From Carboxylicivirga marina (GTDB lineage: Bacteria; Bacteroidota; Bacteroidia; Bacteroidales; Marinilabiliaceae), in NCBI RefSeq assembly GCF_016612505.1, contig NZ_JAENRR010000001.1:62001-126000 (forward strand): 64,000 nucleotides of DNA. Reading direction: 5' to 3'. Positions 1-9,565 of the stretch are shown here, in pieces. Below the pieces are notes generated by a model, which ran no database searches, had not been told where the DNA came from, and was given only the letters and a program-made list of their open reading frames with translations. The position numbers were made by a program, and so were the translations under genes. Each line of letters opens with the position of its first letter. The first letter of the stretch is position 1.

Positions 1-266
1 CCAGAAGTAAAGGAGTAGATGGCAAAACCCAGTGTACCAAGAATACTACCAATGATTAAAGTTCGCTTTCGCCCGAGCACATCCGCAGCATAACCTGAGG
101 GAATTTCGAAGATAACAATGGCAATGCTATATATCGCTTTTAACTGAAATGATTCCTCAACCGTAAAACCTAGATCCTGAAAGAAAAGCATCAGAATTGG
201 CATCGTGAGCATAAACCATTTGGCTATTTTAATGAGATAAAGCTTCGTTATATTGCCGGAGTACAT
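1..266 (-). CDS. MFS transporter, N-terminal part (runs off window start)
   Basis: The reading frame opens with ATG at 266 and stays open to the window edge, giving 88 residues that begin MYSGNITKLYLIK. It contains two hydrophobic segments and a typical major facilitator loop A motif between TM2 and TM3 (GYAADVLGRKR, matching G-x-x-x-D-x-x-G-R-K/R). The protein is therefore an inner-membrane secondary transporter of the MFS class. Its substrate cannot be told from this fragment. It lies just downstream of a second MFS gene on the same strand with a 55-bp gap, so the two may be co-transcribed. Confidence 0.75.
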   Translation of the reverse strand, partial: MYSGNITKLYLIKIAKWFMLTMPILMLFFQDLGFTVEESFQLKAIYSIAIVIFEIPSGYAADVLGRKRTLIIGSILGTLGFAIYSFTS

Positions 267-321
267 ATTGTTTTATTCGTTTAATCGTTGATAGTTCTAA
301 AATTTATATCAGTGGTTTGCA

Positions 322-1608
322 TTACACCTCATTCTTTGAAAACCGTTTTTCAGAATAAATCATTAACAGGATAGCCAGAACAAGCAATACCACTCCTACC
401 CCATAGGTAAAGCTAAAACCATACAACTCATACAATTGAATGCCAATGATTGGCGCAAATAAAGCTCTGAATCCTGTTAGAAACAAATGAACAGATTGGT
501 AATCGGCTGCTTCATGCGGCTTGCAAAAATAACTACTACCAATGCCCCAGAGAATAGGCATACTGCCCATAAATACGCCGTTAAAAAAGAGTGCCACTAA
601 AAACAGAAAGTATATTTTATAATTTCCAATTTCGAAATAATAAGGAAAATACTCGGTTAACGCTGTAAAGACAATAAACAACATTAATGAGCCAAAGGTA
701 AGGATACCAAATCGCCTGGGATCACGACTACCAATTAACTTACCAAACAAAGGTAAAAGTAAAATAGCCACAAGGTTAAAAAGGATATTGTACAAAGCCA
801 CTGTTGGGTAGTTCACATCCAGTGCTTCCTTATAAAAAATGGTTACCACAGCATGTGTACTCATCCAGGCAAAACCATATAGTATAAAACCGATCTCCAG
901 GTGACGAAAAGGCTTATTCTTCTTCAGTATTTCAAGAATGCGTTTGAATGAATCGCCCAATGCACTCCAAACAGGTTTTGTTATGTTCTCTGCTTTCTGT
1001 ATAAAATCAATCTTCGTAAGCTGATAGACAGATATCACTCCAAGAATGCCAACGACAGGATAAAACACCTTGTATGAATTTGGGTTAAGGTGCAATAACT
1101 CACCCACTAAGAAGGTGGATACCAACACACATACCTTGTTTATGGTAGTGGCATATCCAAAGAGTTTACCAAATATTTCGTGTCGATAGTTACCTTTTAA
1201 ATACTGGTTGATAGACGGGACTACAGCAATTTTTGAAGTGTGAAACAGCAAAAAAACAGTTAAGAATATCAAGTGATAAACAGGTGCCAATCCTTCTTCG
1301 CCCATCACATTTGGAAAAAAGGCAAAACCAACCAATGGAAGTCGTGTGATGATACCTGTAATACGTAAAAAACGCTTTCGATTGGAAAGACGTCGCATTA
1401 TTTCATTGGCCAGCATGGCAAACAAAAATACCACCATGCTAAACTGAAATAAAAAGGCAAGCTGAACATTCGAACCTTTCAAAGACTTTATGAAGATAAA
1501 CTCATTGAGAATCAACGCTCCACTGGCAATACCATCGATACTACTATAAAAAAGATGCAAGCGAAGTGTTCGTGCCTCTTGAGTGTTGAGCCCTTTGAAA
1601 ATATTCAT
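322..1608 (-). CDS. MFS transporter
   Basis: This 428-residue protein is almost entirely hydrophobic, with about 12 predicted membrane spans, the size and layout of a major facilitator permease. I start it at the ATG at 1608 (MNIFKGLNTQ); the longer frame would need a TTG at 1617. Charged loops such as NEIMRRLSNRKRF sit between spans 2 and 3, a degenerate form of the MFS loop. No binding-site motif identifies a substrate. The next gene downstream is another MFS transporter, so this may be a two-gene transport unit. The family call is fairly safe; the function is unknown. Confidence 0.7.
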   Translation of the reverse strand: MNIFKGLNTQEARTLRLHLFYSSIDGIASGALILNEFIFIKSLKGSNVQLAFLFQFSMVVFLFAMLANEIMRRLSNRKRFLRITGIITRLPLVGFAFFPNVMGEEGLAPVYHLIFLTVFLLFHTSKIAVVPSINQYLKGNYRHEIFGKLFGYATTINKVCVLVSTFLVGELLHLNPNSYKVFYPVVGILGVISVYQLTKIDFIQKAENITKPVWSALGDSFKRILEILKKNKPFRHLEIGFILYGFAWMSTHAVVTIFYKEALDVNYPTVALYNILFNLVAILLLPLFGKLIGSRDPRRFGILTFGSLMLFIVFTALTEYFPYYFEIGNYKIYFLFLVALFFNGVFMGSMPILWGIGSSYFCKPHEAADYQSVHLFLTGFRALFAPIIGIQLYELYGFSFTYGVGVVLLVLAILLMIYSEKRFSKNEV

Positions 1609-1653
1609 AGCGCGCAAAGGTAAGGGTTTTTAGCAAATTAGCGCATGCGGAGT

Positions 1654-1943
1654 GTTTGCTCGTCACGGCAATCGCATTTAAGAAATTGTATTTCAACTAA
1701 AGCCGTTGAGGCTTCCCCTTTTTGCCTTCAGCCCAAAAAGGGGAGAAAAAGGCCGCCGACTAAAGCACTCGTTTACCCATTATGACATCACTACGGGAAA
1801 AATTTAATAATTGACAGCTTGGCATCAAATTTTTCTCCCCTCCGTTTATGTCAATGGGTCCCAAACTGCGTTGCTTATGTCGGTATAACGCAAGGTAAAA
1901 TTATATTAAAAGTTAAATGCGAATTGCCGTGGTTTGCTCGTCA
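1654..1943. repeat. Decayed extragenic palindromic element
   Basis: In the 417-bp gap between the MFS gene and the amylase, the 12-mer GTTTGCTCGTCA occurs at 1654-1665 and again at 1932-1943. Next to each copy is one arm of an inverted repeat: CGGCAATCGCATTTA at 1666-1680 and TAAATGCGAATTGCCG at 1914-1929, differing by one inserted base. The roughly 230 bp between the arms has no convincing ORF. This looks like the remains of a REP- or MITE-like element; whether it recurs in the genome cannot be seen here. Confidence 0.5.
1714..1744. repeat. 10-bp perfect hairpin inside the extragenic element
   Basis: TCCCCTTTTT at 1714-1723 and AAAAAGGGGA at 1735-1744 are exact reverse complements around an 11-nt loop. 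The stem is not followed by a T tract on the plus strand, so it is probably part of the repeat rather than a terminator. Similar CCCC/GGGG hairpins occur at 52027-52087. Confidence 0.5.
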
Positions 1944-2025
1944 GAAATTTAGAATACCCTGATCTATCGTGGAGCATTCTCTGTTCCCAAAGTCAGCATA
2001 TGAACAATGGAACATCCTAATTCCA

Positions 2026-3726
2026 TTACCATTTCATTACCAGTACCGCATAACCATAGCCATTAATCGTCATGTCAACACCTTCATTGATTAATTCTTC
2101 ACTACCAATGCTAATAACATTACTTGAAACCAAGCTAGAAAACGTAATCTTCACAGGCCGTGGAATATTTAAAGTCTCGAACGCATGCTTGGGAACGATC
2201 ACTTGTGCTGATTGAGCCTGTTCACTAAAATTACAAACAATCATTAGCTTCTGTGACTGACTATAACGAATGAACGCATAGATCTTTTCACTATTAAAGT
2301 GATGATTGTCTTTATTTTGCCACATGACATCGTAAAACAAACCTTCACGAATAGCCGGTTCGGCACATAGCTGGTTGATATCAACATAAGCCTGCCGCAA
2401 TACGCTTTGTTCGTGAGACATTAACGCACCATCAAAAGCGCCATTATTCATCCACTTCTGATGCTCGGGCATGTTCCAGTAATCAAAAATGGAGGTACGC
2501 CCATCATCACCATTATAACCACATGGGCCTTCTCCTCGCTCTCCTACCTCCTGCCCATTATAAATCATTAATGGCCCCTGATGTATAAATGCTGATACGG
2601 CCATTGCCGGAATCGCTTTGCGGGCATCATTAACGACAAAGGGCGAAGCAATGCGCTGCTCATCGTGGTTTTCCATAAAACGTAACATGTATTTATCGAT
2701 ACCTGACAGGTTTTGCCATGTTTCAGAAATACTTTTTGCAGGCTTAGTCCCCTTAATAACATCAATTAGCGTATCGTACAAGCCCACTTTATCATAGAGG
2801 TAATCAAATTTACCCTTAAATATGTAAGTGTTATACAATTGCGGATTGTATACCTCCGCTACAAATATGAGCCATGGAAAAGCTTGTTTTAATTGTGGTA
2901 TGACCCAATGCCAAAATTCCACCGGTACCATTTCGACCATATCGCAGCGAAAACCATCAACGCCCTTTACGGCCCAGTAATGCAAAACATCTTTCATTTT
3001 CAGCCAGGTATCCGGGATAGGATCAAAAAACTTTTTAATACCATGTGTATAATCAATACCGTAATTAAGCTTCACCGTTTCATACCAGTCGTTCATTCCC
3101 GGATAAGCTGTAAAACGATCATTACCTGTAGCCCTGGCAACTTCTTCCCGATAATCATTTTCAGGAAACAATTGCTTTATCTCGTCAGACAGTTGTAATG
3201 ATTCACCGGGCAAATAATAGAAGTTATTATTGTTGGCAAAGTTTGTATGAACATCATCCTTCTCTCCAAAGTCCTCTACAGACGAAGGTTTCATATCCGA
3301 TTTATATTCACGAGCCAGATGATTGGGCACAAAATCAATCAGCAATTTCAAACCGCTTTGATGCGTTCTAGCCACCAGCTCTTCAAACTCATCCATCCGT
3401 TGAGATACATGAACAGCTAAATCAGGATTAACATCGTAATAATCCTTGATGGCATATGGCGAACCAGCCTTTCCTTTTATCACCAATGGATTGCCATGCT
3501 CAATACCTTCATTGGGGTAGCCCTCAACCACTGCATGCTCAATTACACCTGTATACCAGATATGCGTGATGCCCATTTTTTTAATTTCAAGCAATGCGCG
3601 ATCATTCACATCCTGAAATTTACCACAACCATTCTCTTCCCGACTACCATTTACATTTGGCTGCGTGTTTTTATTTCCAAACAAACGTGGGAACAACTGG
3701 TATATAATCACTTTTTGATTCGCCAT
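2026..3726 (-). CDS. Alpha-amylase family glycoside hydrolase (GH13)
   Basis: This 566-residue enzyme has all four GH13 signature regions: DFVPNH at 131-136, GFRCDMVEM at 258-266 with the nucleophile D262, the acid/base E291 (FVAEVY), and ENHDEQ at 352-357 with D355. It acts on alpha-glucosidic bonds of starch or glycogen-type sugars. The N-terminus (MANQKVIIYQLFPRLFG) has no signal peptide, so it should act in the cytoplasm. The gene starts 1 nt after the branching-enzyme stop codon and is surely co-transcribed with it, which points to handling of stored or imported glucan. Exact specificity (hydrolase or transglycosylase) cannot be decided by eye. Confidence 0.85.
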   Translation of the reverse strand: MANQKVIIYQLFPRLFGNKNTQPNVNGSREENGCGKFQDVNDRALLEIKKMGITHIWYTGVIEHAVVEGYPNEGIEHGNPLVIKGKAGSPYAIKDYYDVNPDLAVHVSQRMDEFEELVARTHQSGLKLLIDFVPNHLAREYKSDMKPSSVEDFGEKDDVHTNFANNNNFYYLPGESLQLSDEIKQLFPENDYREEVARATGNDRFTAYPGMNDWYETVKLNYGIDYTHGIKKFFDPIPDTWLKMKDVLHYWAVKGVDGFRCDMVEMVPVEFWHWVIPQLKQAFPWLIFVAEVYNPQLYNTYIFKGKFDYLYDKVGLYDTLIDVIKGTKPAKSISETWQNLSGIDKYMLRFMENHDEQRIASPFVVNDARKAIPAMAVSAFIHQGPLMIYNGQEVGERGEGPCGYNGDDGRTSIFDYWNMPEHQKWMNNGAFDGALMSHEQSVLRQAYVDINQLCAEPAIREGLFYDVMWQNKDNHHFNSEKIYAFIRYSQSQKLMIVCNFSEQAQSAQVIVPKHAFETLNIPRPVKITFSSLVSSNVISIGSEELINEGVDMTINGYGYAVLVMKW

Positions 3727-3727
3727 A

Positions 3728-5740
3728 CTAAAACATCCTTTTTGGGGGTGTATACTTTAAAACGATAGCGGTCCGGCTAGGCAGATACAAATGTACCCGG
3801 TGCCTGTTGGACATTTGAGCCTCGGGGCGGGTATAGTAATCAATGCTTTCATCGATTCGATCAAAACCGCCAAATGCTTTCTCATCGGAGTTAAAAACAA
3901 CATTATACTTTCCGGCAGGCGCCGAAACACCATAAAAAGTATACGATGCTGTTGGATGAAGATTAAAGACAAAAACCAAGTCCTTTCGCTTCAACGCCAA
4001 TACATGATCACCATCATTGGCTTCCAGACACTCGATGTGTGGCTGGCTTATAAAATCCTCATTTTGCTGTAAAGCAATCATTGCCTTATCAAACGCATCC
4101 AGCTGTTCAAAACGAAGCTCAGGATTATCAACCAGGCTCCACTGACGACGCGCATATTTATAGGACCATTCATTGCCTTCTCGCGGAAAGTCAATCCACT
4201 CGGGATGTCCAAATTCGTTCCCCATAAAATTGAGATAACCATCGCCAGCACAACAGAAGGTCAGCAAACGAATCAGCTTATGTAAAGCCATACCGCGGTC
4301 AACTGATAGACTCTTGTCCTTCTTACTCATGGCCCAGTATATATCTGCACCAACAAGTCGAAAAATAATGGTTTGATCACCCACTAATGCCTGATCGTGG
4401 GACTCAGCATAAGAGATTGTTTTTTCTTCGGCCCGCTTATTTGACAACTCATAAAAGATATTTCCAACCGCCCACTCTTCATCCGTTTTATCTTTAATCA
4501 GTTTTATCCAATAATCGGGTGTTCCCATCGCCAGGCGATAATCGAATCCGATTCCTCCCTGCTCAATTGGGGTGGCTAATCCGGGATAGGCACTCATTTC
4601 CTCTGCAATACTCATAGCATTGGCATTGCACTCTTTAATCAGCTTATTGGCCAACAAGAGATAAGTGAGCGCATCTTCATCCTGCCCTCCGTCAAAATAT
4701 AGTTTATACTCGTTAAAGCTTCGTTCCAAACCATGATCCAGATATATCATGCTGGTCACACCATCAAAGCGGTAACCATCAAAATGAAACTCTTCGAGCC
4801 AATACTTCACATTGGATAACAGAAGATGCAACACTTCGTGTTTGGAATAGTTGAAGCACAGTGAATCCCAAGCTGCATGCTCACGGCGCTCATTATCATG
4901 AAAAAACTGATAGGGTGAACCATCGAACAAACCAATGCCTTCGAGTTCATTTTTAACAGCATGCGAATGTACCAGATCCATTATTACAGCAAGTCCCATT
5001 CCATGCGCTGTATCAATCAACTCCTTTAATTCATCGGGTGTTCCAAAACGGGATGACGGTGCAAACAAGCTGGATACGTGATACCCGAATGAACCATAAT
5101 AAGGATGCTCCTGAATGGCCATTAATTGAATGGTATTATAACCAGCTTTTTTTACTCGTGGTAAAATCTCAGCTGTAAATTCCTGGTATGTTCCAACGCC
5201 TTCTTTTTCGGTGGCCATTCCAATATGTGCTTCATATATTAATGGCACTTCAACCTTCTTTCGTTGCTTATCATTTTTCCATACAAAATCATGTGAAGGC
5301 TGCCAAACCTGTGCAGAAAATAGTTTCGTATCATCATCCTGCACAACACGGGTAGCCCATACAGGTATACGTTCACCACTTCCGTTTTCCCAATGAATTT
5401 TAAGCTTATAAATAGCTTTATGCTGAAGTTTTTCACCTTCAACTCGTAACTCAAAATTACCATTGTCGGTTCTTGAAAATCGAAACTCCTCTCTTTCTTC
5501 CCACGATGAAAATTCGCCAATTAGAAATATGGCACTAGCAAAAGGAGCCCATTCACGCATTATCCAGCCGTCATCTACCTGATGTAAACCATAGAACTGA
5601 TAACCATTGGCAAAATCGTATAATGAACGATCACTTAATTTATGTTCTTTATCAATAGCCCGTTGTGTTCGGCTATTAATAACGTCGCTATAAGGCGCAA
5701 GAAAATTATCAATATTGGCAATATGATTTGGCATAAGCAT
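3728..5740 (-). CDS. glgB: 1,4-alpha-glucan branching enzyme
   Basis: GlgB cuts alpha-1,4-glucan and rejoins the piece by an alpha-1,6 bond during glycogen synthesis. The 670-residue protein has an N-terminal CBM48-like beta domain (about 50-155), then a GH13 barrel with DLVHSH at 255-260, DGYRFDG at 321-327 (nucleophile D326), SIAEEMS (acid E380) and AESHDQ (D449), and a C-terminal beta domain. Its length and C-terminal sequence resemble the eukaryote-like branching enzymes found in Bacteroidota rather than the longer E. coli form. A second possible start is the ATG at 5734. No glycogen synthase or ADP-glucose gene lies nearby; only the amylase follows. Confidence 0.9.
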   Translation of the reverse strand: MLMPNHIANIDNFLAPYSDVINSRTQRAIDKEHKLSDRSLYDFANGYQFYGLHQVDDGWIMREWAPFASAIFLIGEFSSWEEREEFRFSRTDNGNFELRVEGEKLQHKAIYKLKIHWENGSGERIPVWATRVVQDDDTKLFSAQVWQPSHDFVWKNDKQRKKVEVPLIYEAHIGMATEKEGVGTYQEFTAEILPRVKKAGYNTIQLMAIQEHPYYGSFGYHVSSLFAPSSRFGTPDELKELIDTAHGMGLAVIMDLVHSHAVKNELEGIGLFDGSPYQFFHDNERREHAAWDSLCFNYSKHEVLHLLLSNVKYWLEEFHFDGYRFDGVTSMIYLDHGLERSFNEYKLYFDGGQDEDALTYLLLANKLIKECNANAMSIAEEMSAYPGLATPIEQGGIGFDYRLAMGTPDYWIKLIKDKTDEEWAVGNIFYELSNKRAEEKTISYAESHDQALVGDQTIIFRLVGADIYWAMSKKDKSLSVDRGMALHKLIRLLTFCCAGDGYLNFMGNEFGHPEWIDFPREGNEWSYKYARRQWSLVDNPELRFEQLDAFDKAMIALQQNEDFISQPHIECLEANDGDHVLALKRKDLVFVFNLHPTASYTFYGVSAPAGKYNVVFNSDEKAFGGFDRIDESIDYYTRPEAQMSNRHRVHLYLPSRTAIVLKYTPPKRMF

Positions 5741-5832
5741 TTAATTCAAAGGATTTGAATTGCTGATAGGGAGATATAAATATACGATTAAAATTAGTTG
5801 GTAGGCAGTTTTTAATGTTAAAGAATTTGGAA

Positions 5833-5869
5833 GCAAAAAAAAGCCCCCATCAAATGAATGATGAGGGCT
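5833..5869 (-). terminator. Rho-independent terminator
   Basis: On the minus strand an AGCCCTCATCA / TGATGGGGGCT stem is followed by eight T residues. It lies 20 nt past the stop codon of the small outer-membrane protein gene at 5889-6383 and ends that transcript. Confidence 0.85.
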
Positions 5870-5888
5870 GCAATTCATTATTTGAAAT

Positions 5889-6383
5889 TTAAAAATGAAA
5901 ATACACAGATAGAGTTAAATTAGTAGCATCAACACCTAAGAATGTGCGTGTTTCATCAAATGCATCATTATCATCATCAATATTGTGATAGGTAAACAAC
6001 TCTGTTGCAGCTGCCATTGACCACTTTGAATTGAACCAATATTGCATGCCAGGGCGAACCTGAATACGGAATGCACTATAGTTATCACCACCGCCGAAAG
6101 CTAAAGCACCATCACCGAAGAATTTGAAATTATCGGTTACACCGAGGTAATAGCGAAAATATGGTTCAATCATCCAATCATCATCACTTATAATTAGGTT
6201 GCCACCAACTCCCATCTTTTCATTGAGCATCATTCCCCATTGTGGGCTTAGATTCCAGCCATCGTAGTCACCACCTTCGAAGCCAAAGCCTCCTCCAATC
6301 CACATTCCTTTACTTTCTTTTTCCTGGGCTCCGGCAACCATCACTGTCATTACCATCACCATAATCATAAAAACTTTTCTCAT
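5889..6383 (-). CDS. Small outer-membrane beta-barrel-like protein
   Basis: This 164-residue protein begins with a signal peptide (MRKVFMIMVMVMTVMVAGAQ, cleavage after AGA-Q). The rest is rich in Gly, Phe, Tyr and Trp in alternating patterns, with GGGFGFEGGDYDG near the start, and it ends in an aromatic residue (SVYFHF). This fits a small 8-strand outer-membrane barrel of the OmpW/OmpX-like kind common in Bacteroidota. It is a single-gene unit with its own terminator. No ligand or enzymatic motif was seen, so the function is unknown. Confidence 0.6.
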   Translation of the reverse strand: MRKVFMIMVMVMTVMVAGAQEKESKGMWIGGGFGFEGGDYDGWNLSPQWGMMLNEKMGVGGNLIISDDDWMIEPYFRYYLGVTDNFKFFGDGALAFGGGDNYSAFRIQVRPGMQYWFNSKWSMAAATELFTYHNIDDDNDAFDETRTFLGVDATNLTLSVYFHF

Positions 6384-6532
6384 AATTTAAAACTTAAATT
6401 GGTTAATAATTTACACTTCTTTCTGTTGATCAAAATGAATCGTAATTTAGGTGAAAAAAAATAAATTAGTCAACAGTAAAATATCATTTGTTTATTACCT
6501 TTTTATGAAAAGTTTTTAAGAATCAACACCTA

Positions 6533-6570
6533 TCAAACAAAAGCGCCGCAATGATATCATTACGGCGCTT
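6533..6570 (-). terminator. Rho-independent terminator
   Basis: AAGCGCCG at 6541 and CGGCGCTT ending at 6570 form a strong stem with a near-palindromic interior. Read on the minus strand it is followed by TTTTGTTTG, just past the S9 peptidase stop at 6593. Confidence 0.75.
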
Positions 6571-6592
6571 CAATATTTAACTTCTAATTTTA

Positions 6593-9454
6593 TTACTCAA
6601 TTAAATCATATCCTAGTTCCTTACCTTTTTTAACTGCAGGCACACCATCATGCATCCATACGGGGATAGATTCACCTTTTAAGTAATGATTAAAAAACTG
6701 CATCATACGGATACTTAAATCCTTTGAATTCGCTCTTCGTGTTAGGTTATGCTCTTCATCATTATAAACCAGCATCCAAACAGGTTTTTCTAAGCGGCGT
6801 AGTGCCATAAAATACTCAATACCCTGATACCAAGGCACTGCTCCATCATTATCGTTATGCATCATTAACAATGGTGTTTCAACCTGAGGCGCAAAGAACA
6901 CAGGAGAGTTCTCGATGTATTTATTGGTTTTCTCCCATAGTGTACCGCCAATTCGGCTTTGTGTTTTTTCATATTGAAACTGACGACTCATTCCTGATCC
7001 CCAGCGAATTCCACCATAAGCACTGGTCATGTTACTAACCGGAGCTCCAGCCATTCCAGCCTTAAACATATTTGTTCGGGTAACCAGATATGCCACCTGG
7101 TAGCCACCCCAGCTTTGTCCCTGAATACCCATATTTTCGCGATCAATAAATGAAAAACGATCAACCATGGCCAAACAGCCACTTACGATGGCTTCGTAAG
7201 CACAAAGTCCAGGGTCTCCATCGCGATAGAAAATATCTGGTACAAAAATGACGTAACCATTGGACGCATAAAAATTCCAGTTAACGGTTGAGCGACTCGG
7301 AGCTGGTGAACGATAGCCGTGTAAATTATCTGAATTACGTTCATAGAAATAAGAAATCATTGGGTATTTCTTGTTCGGATCCATGTTTTCAGGCGTAATT
7401 AATAATCCCTGATGTTTTAATCCGTCAGAAGCCACCCAATCAACCAACTGGATATCACCCCAGATGTAATCTTTTTGCTGCGGGTTGGTATTACTGATTA
7501 CCTTCGAGTCATTCAAATCACCATTACAAACACGTACTTCAGGGTATTTCTCATAAGTTGATTTTCGCCAAACCATCGTCTCTGCATCCTTCGCTTTGCT
7601 TGGCGTATAGACACGATAGTCGCCCATCATGATTTCTGAAATTCTTTGACCATTTAAATAGGAGAAACCAGCTTGTTTATTAACATCATTAAAGGTTTCC
7701 AATAACAATCTGCTATTTAAATCTATGTAGTCTTCCTCTTTATCCAGTTTTACACACCGGTATTCTGTGGTACTTTTTCTTCCTTCACCATTTGTCAGGC
7801 AAACAGCATTTGTTTTGCCCGTTAAATCCAGTTTCCAAATATCGTAGCGATCGTAAACAATAACGAACTTACCATCTGCCGAAAAACCTTCAATACCATA
7901 AGCTCTTGCTTCATTTGGCATATCATTCAACTCATCAGCAAAAGCGACATTAGCTCCTTTCGAAATTAGCTTTGTATCGCCGTTTTTTATATTTACAGAA
8001 TAGTATTGTCCGTCTTGAGGCTTGTAATAAACACCCCATTTTCCATTTTCAGATATATCAGCCTCGCCCGATTGATCGCTTATTAATAATATTCGCTCAC
8101 CATTTGTCACATCAACTCTATAAATATCGGACGACCAACGACCTGAATAAGTTCGTGCCCAACGATAAGGTTGGCTGTCCCGACCAATGGCAATATTCGA
8201 ATTACCTTTTTCAAGCACCTCTATAGACTTCAAGTCCTTATCAGCCAACTGTACTAATTGTTTCTTCTTAATGTGATACACACAGTCGTAGGTAGGATCT
8301 TTTTCTTGACGTAGATTCTTTTTCTGCATTGGCTGTATGTCCATATCTTTCCAGTTCCATACATCAACATGCGTTTTTTCATCAGACGTTAAGGTATCCT
8401 TTGGCTCTTCAAAAGGGCGTTTCCCAGCTTCGAAAAATAGGCGCTCTCCATTTTTTGAAAATCTCAAGCTGCCCTTTGTTCGGGCTGACCATTCGGATGG
8501 CAATGCTGCATGCAGGGTATCCACAATCAATGCAGGACTTTTCATCTTAGGTCCGTAATGATATAATCGGTACACTTTAGTTTTGGCAGTATCACCCGAA
8601 AAATAAAAAGCACACTGCTGACCATTATAGGCACTGGCAATTTTCTCTATTTTACCAATCTCTTTAAATAGCGTATCAACGGTAAAAGTCTGTGGATTAA
8701 AACGAAGTACTTTAGACACTTCAGTGGTGTCGCCAACACTCTGAATCACATAAGCTGCCGAGCCATCTTCAGATAAAGTATAAGATTTTACTTTCTCAAG
8801 ATATAGGCTGTCCTTATTAGAAGGTCGGTAAAATACAAGTGGCTTGCCTTTCGATTTGAATTCCTTTTTCTTCTTATCAGACTTCGTTTTCTTTTCCTCC
8901 TTTTTAGTTTCTTCCTTCTCTGCTTTTTCAGCTTCTACTTTAGCAGTATCCTTTGGCTCCTCTTTTTTCTTTACTTCCTTTTCGAGCACATAAGCCAACC
9001 AATCGCCACCTTTTTTAGGAGTACTCCACTTATTTAAGTCTGCAACAACTTTTGTTTCACCGTTTGCTAGATTACGAATAAATAAGCTGTCTTTGGGCAT
9101 CTTGTCCTTTTTCGTCTTTTTTAGTTTTAAAGAACGAATAGAATCAGCCTGTGGGGACACACGAAAAGCTATAAACTGATTACTCTGTGAGAAAACAGGT
9201 GATTTACCACGTGGAATAGAATCCAACTTCCCACTTTTTACATTATATAAGTAAAGGTAAGTATCTCCTTTTTGTGGTTTAATAACGTAGGAAACAAATT
9301 CGCCATTGTTAGAAATAACGGTTCCCCGGTCAATCGATTTCCATCCATCATAGACAGATGCATCAAGTTTCTTTTTTTCATCGGCAAAAGATAAGTTGCT
9401 GAAAACACAACAAAACATTGCCATTAAAGTAATTTGTACTAAAGATTTCTGCAT
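6593..9454 (-). CDS. Secreted S9 family prolyl oligopeptidase-like peptidase
   Basis: I start this at the ATG at 9454 because it gives a clean signal peptide (MQKSLVQITLMAMFCCVFSN, cut near SFA-D) and 953 residues; the longer frame to 9529 adds a non-signal extension. The N-terminal two thirds is a beta-propeller-like region with a highly charged Lys/Glu insertion near residues 160-215. The C-terminal alpha/beta hydrolase domain has the nucleophile S781 in GQSWGGYQ, then D870 (HNDNDGAVP) and H902 (EEHN). It should cleave oligopeptides in the periplasm or at the cell surface. It appears to be a single-gene unit. Confidence 0.85.
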   Translation of the reverse strand: MQKSLVQITLMAMFCCVFSNLSFADEKKKLDASVYDGWKSIDRGTVISNNGEFVSYVIKPQKGDTYLYLYNVKSGKLDSIPRGKSPVFSQSNQFIAFRVSPQADSIRSLKLKKTKKDKMPKDSLFIRNLANGETKVVADLNKWSTPKKGGDWLAYVLEKEVKKKEEPKDTAKVEAEKAEKEETKKEEKKTKSDKKKKEFKSKGKPLVFYRPSNKDSLYLEKVKSYTLSEDGSAAYVIQSVGDTTEVSKVLRFNPQTFTVDTLFKEIGKIEKIASAYNGQQCAFYFSGDTAKTKVYRLYHYGPKMKSPALIVDTLHAALPSEWSARTKGSLRFSKNGERLFFEAGKRPFEEPKDTLTSDEKTHVDVWNWKDMDIQPMQKKNLRQEKDPTYDCVYHIKKKQLVQLADKDLKSIEVLEKGNSNIAIGRDSQPYRWARTYSGRWSSDIYRVDVTNGERILLISDQSGEADISENGKWGVYYKPQDGQYYSVNIKNGDTKLISKGANVAFADELNDMPNEARAYGIEGFSADGKFVIVYDRYDIWKLDLTGKTNAVCLTNGEGRKSTTEYRCVKLDKEEDYIDLNSRLLLETFNDVNKQAGFSYLNGQRISEIMMGDYRVYTPSKAKDAETMVWRKSTYEKYPEVRVCNGDLNDSKVISNTNPQQKDYIWGDIQLVDWVASDGLKHQGLLITPENMDPNKKYPMISYFYERNSDNLHGYRSPAPSRSTVNWNFYASNGYVIFVPDIFYRDGDPGLCAYEAIVSGCLAMVDRFSFIDRENMGIQGQSWGGYQVAYLVTRTNMFKAGMAGAPVSNMTSAYGGIRWGSGMSRQFQYEKTQSRIGGTLWEKTNKYIENSPVFFAPQVETPLLMMHNDNDGAVPWYQGIEYFMALRRLEKPVWMLVYNDEEHNLTRRANSKDLSIRMMQFFNHYLKGESIPVWMHDGVPAVKKGKELGYDLIE

Positions 9455-9510
9455 GATTAAGAATTGTTTAAGGTTTTGAAGATAGAAAAAACACTTTGTA
9501 ATATCATTGT

Positions 9511-9543
9511 AAAACAAAAGGCACCTCAAATTAGAGATGCCTT
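9511..9543 (-). terminator. Rho-independent terminator
   Basis: On the minus strand AAGGCATCTC pairs with GAGGTGCCTT (one G-U pair) around a 6-nt loop and is followed by TTGTTTT. It lies 22 nt past the ornithine carbamoyltransferase stop. Confidence 0.75.
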
Positions 9544-9565
9544 CACAATATTTTGTGGCGATAGA

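Noticed and set aside
7972-8558. Plus-strand ORFs inside the S9 peptidase
   Set aside because: They are antisense shadows of a long gene with intact motifs and have no signal, promoter or typical composition.
9455-9529. Longer N-terminus for the S9 peptidase
   Set aside because: The upstream residues do not form a signal peptide, whereas the ATG at 9454 starts a clear one.
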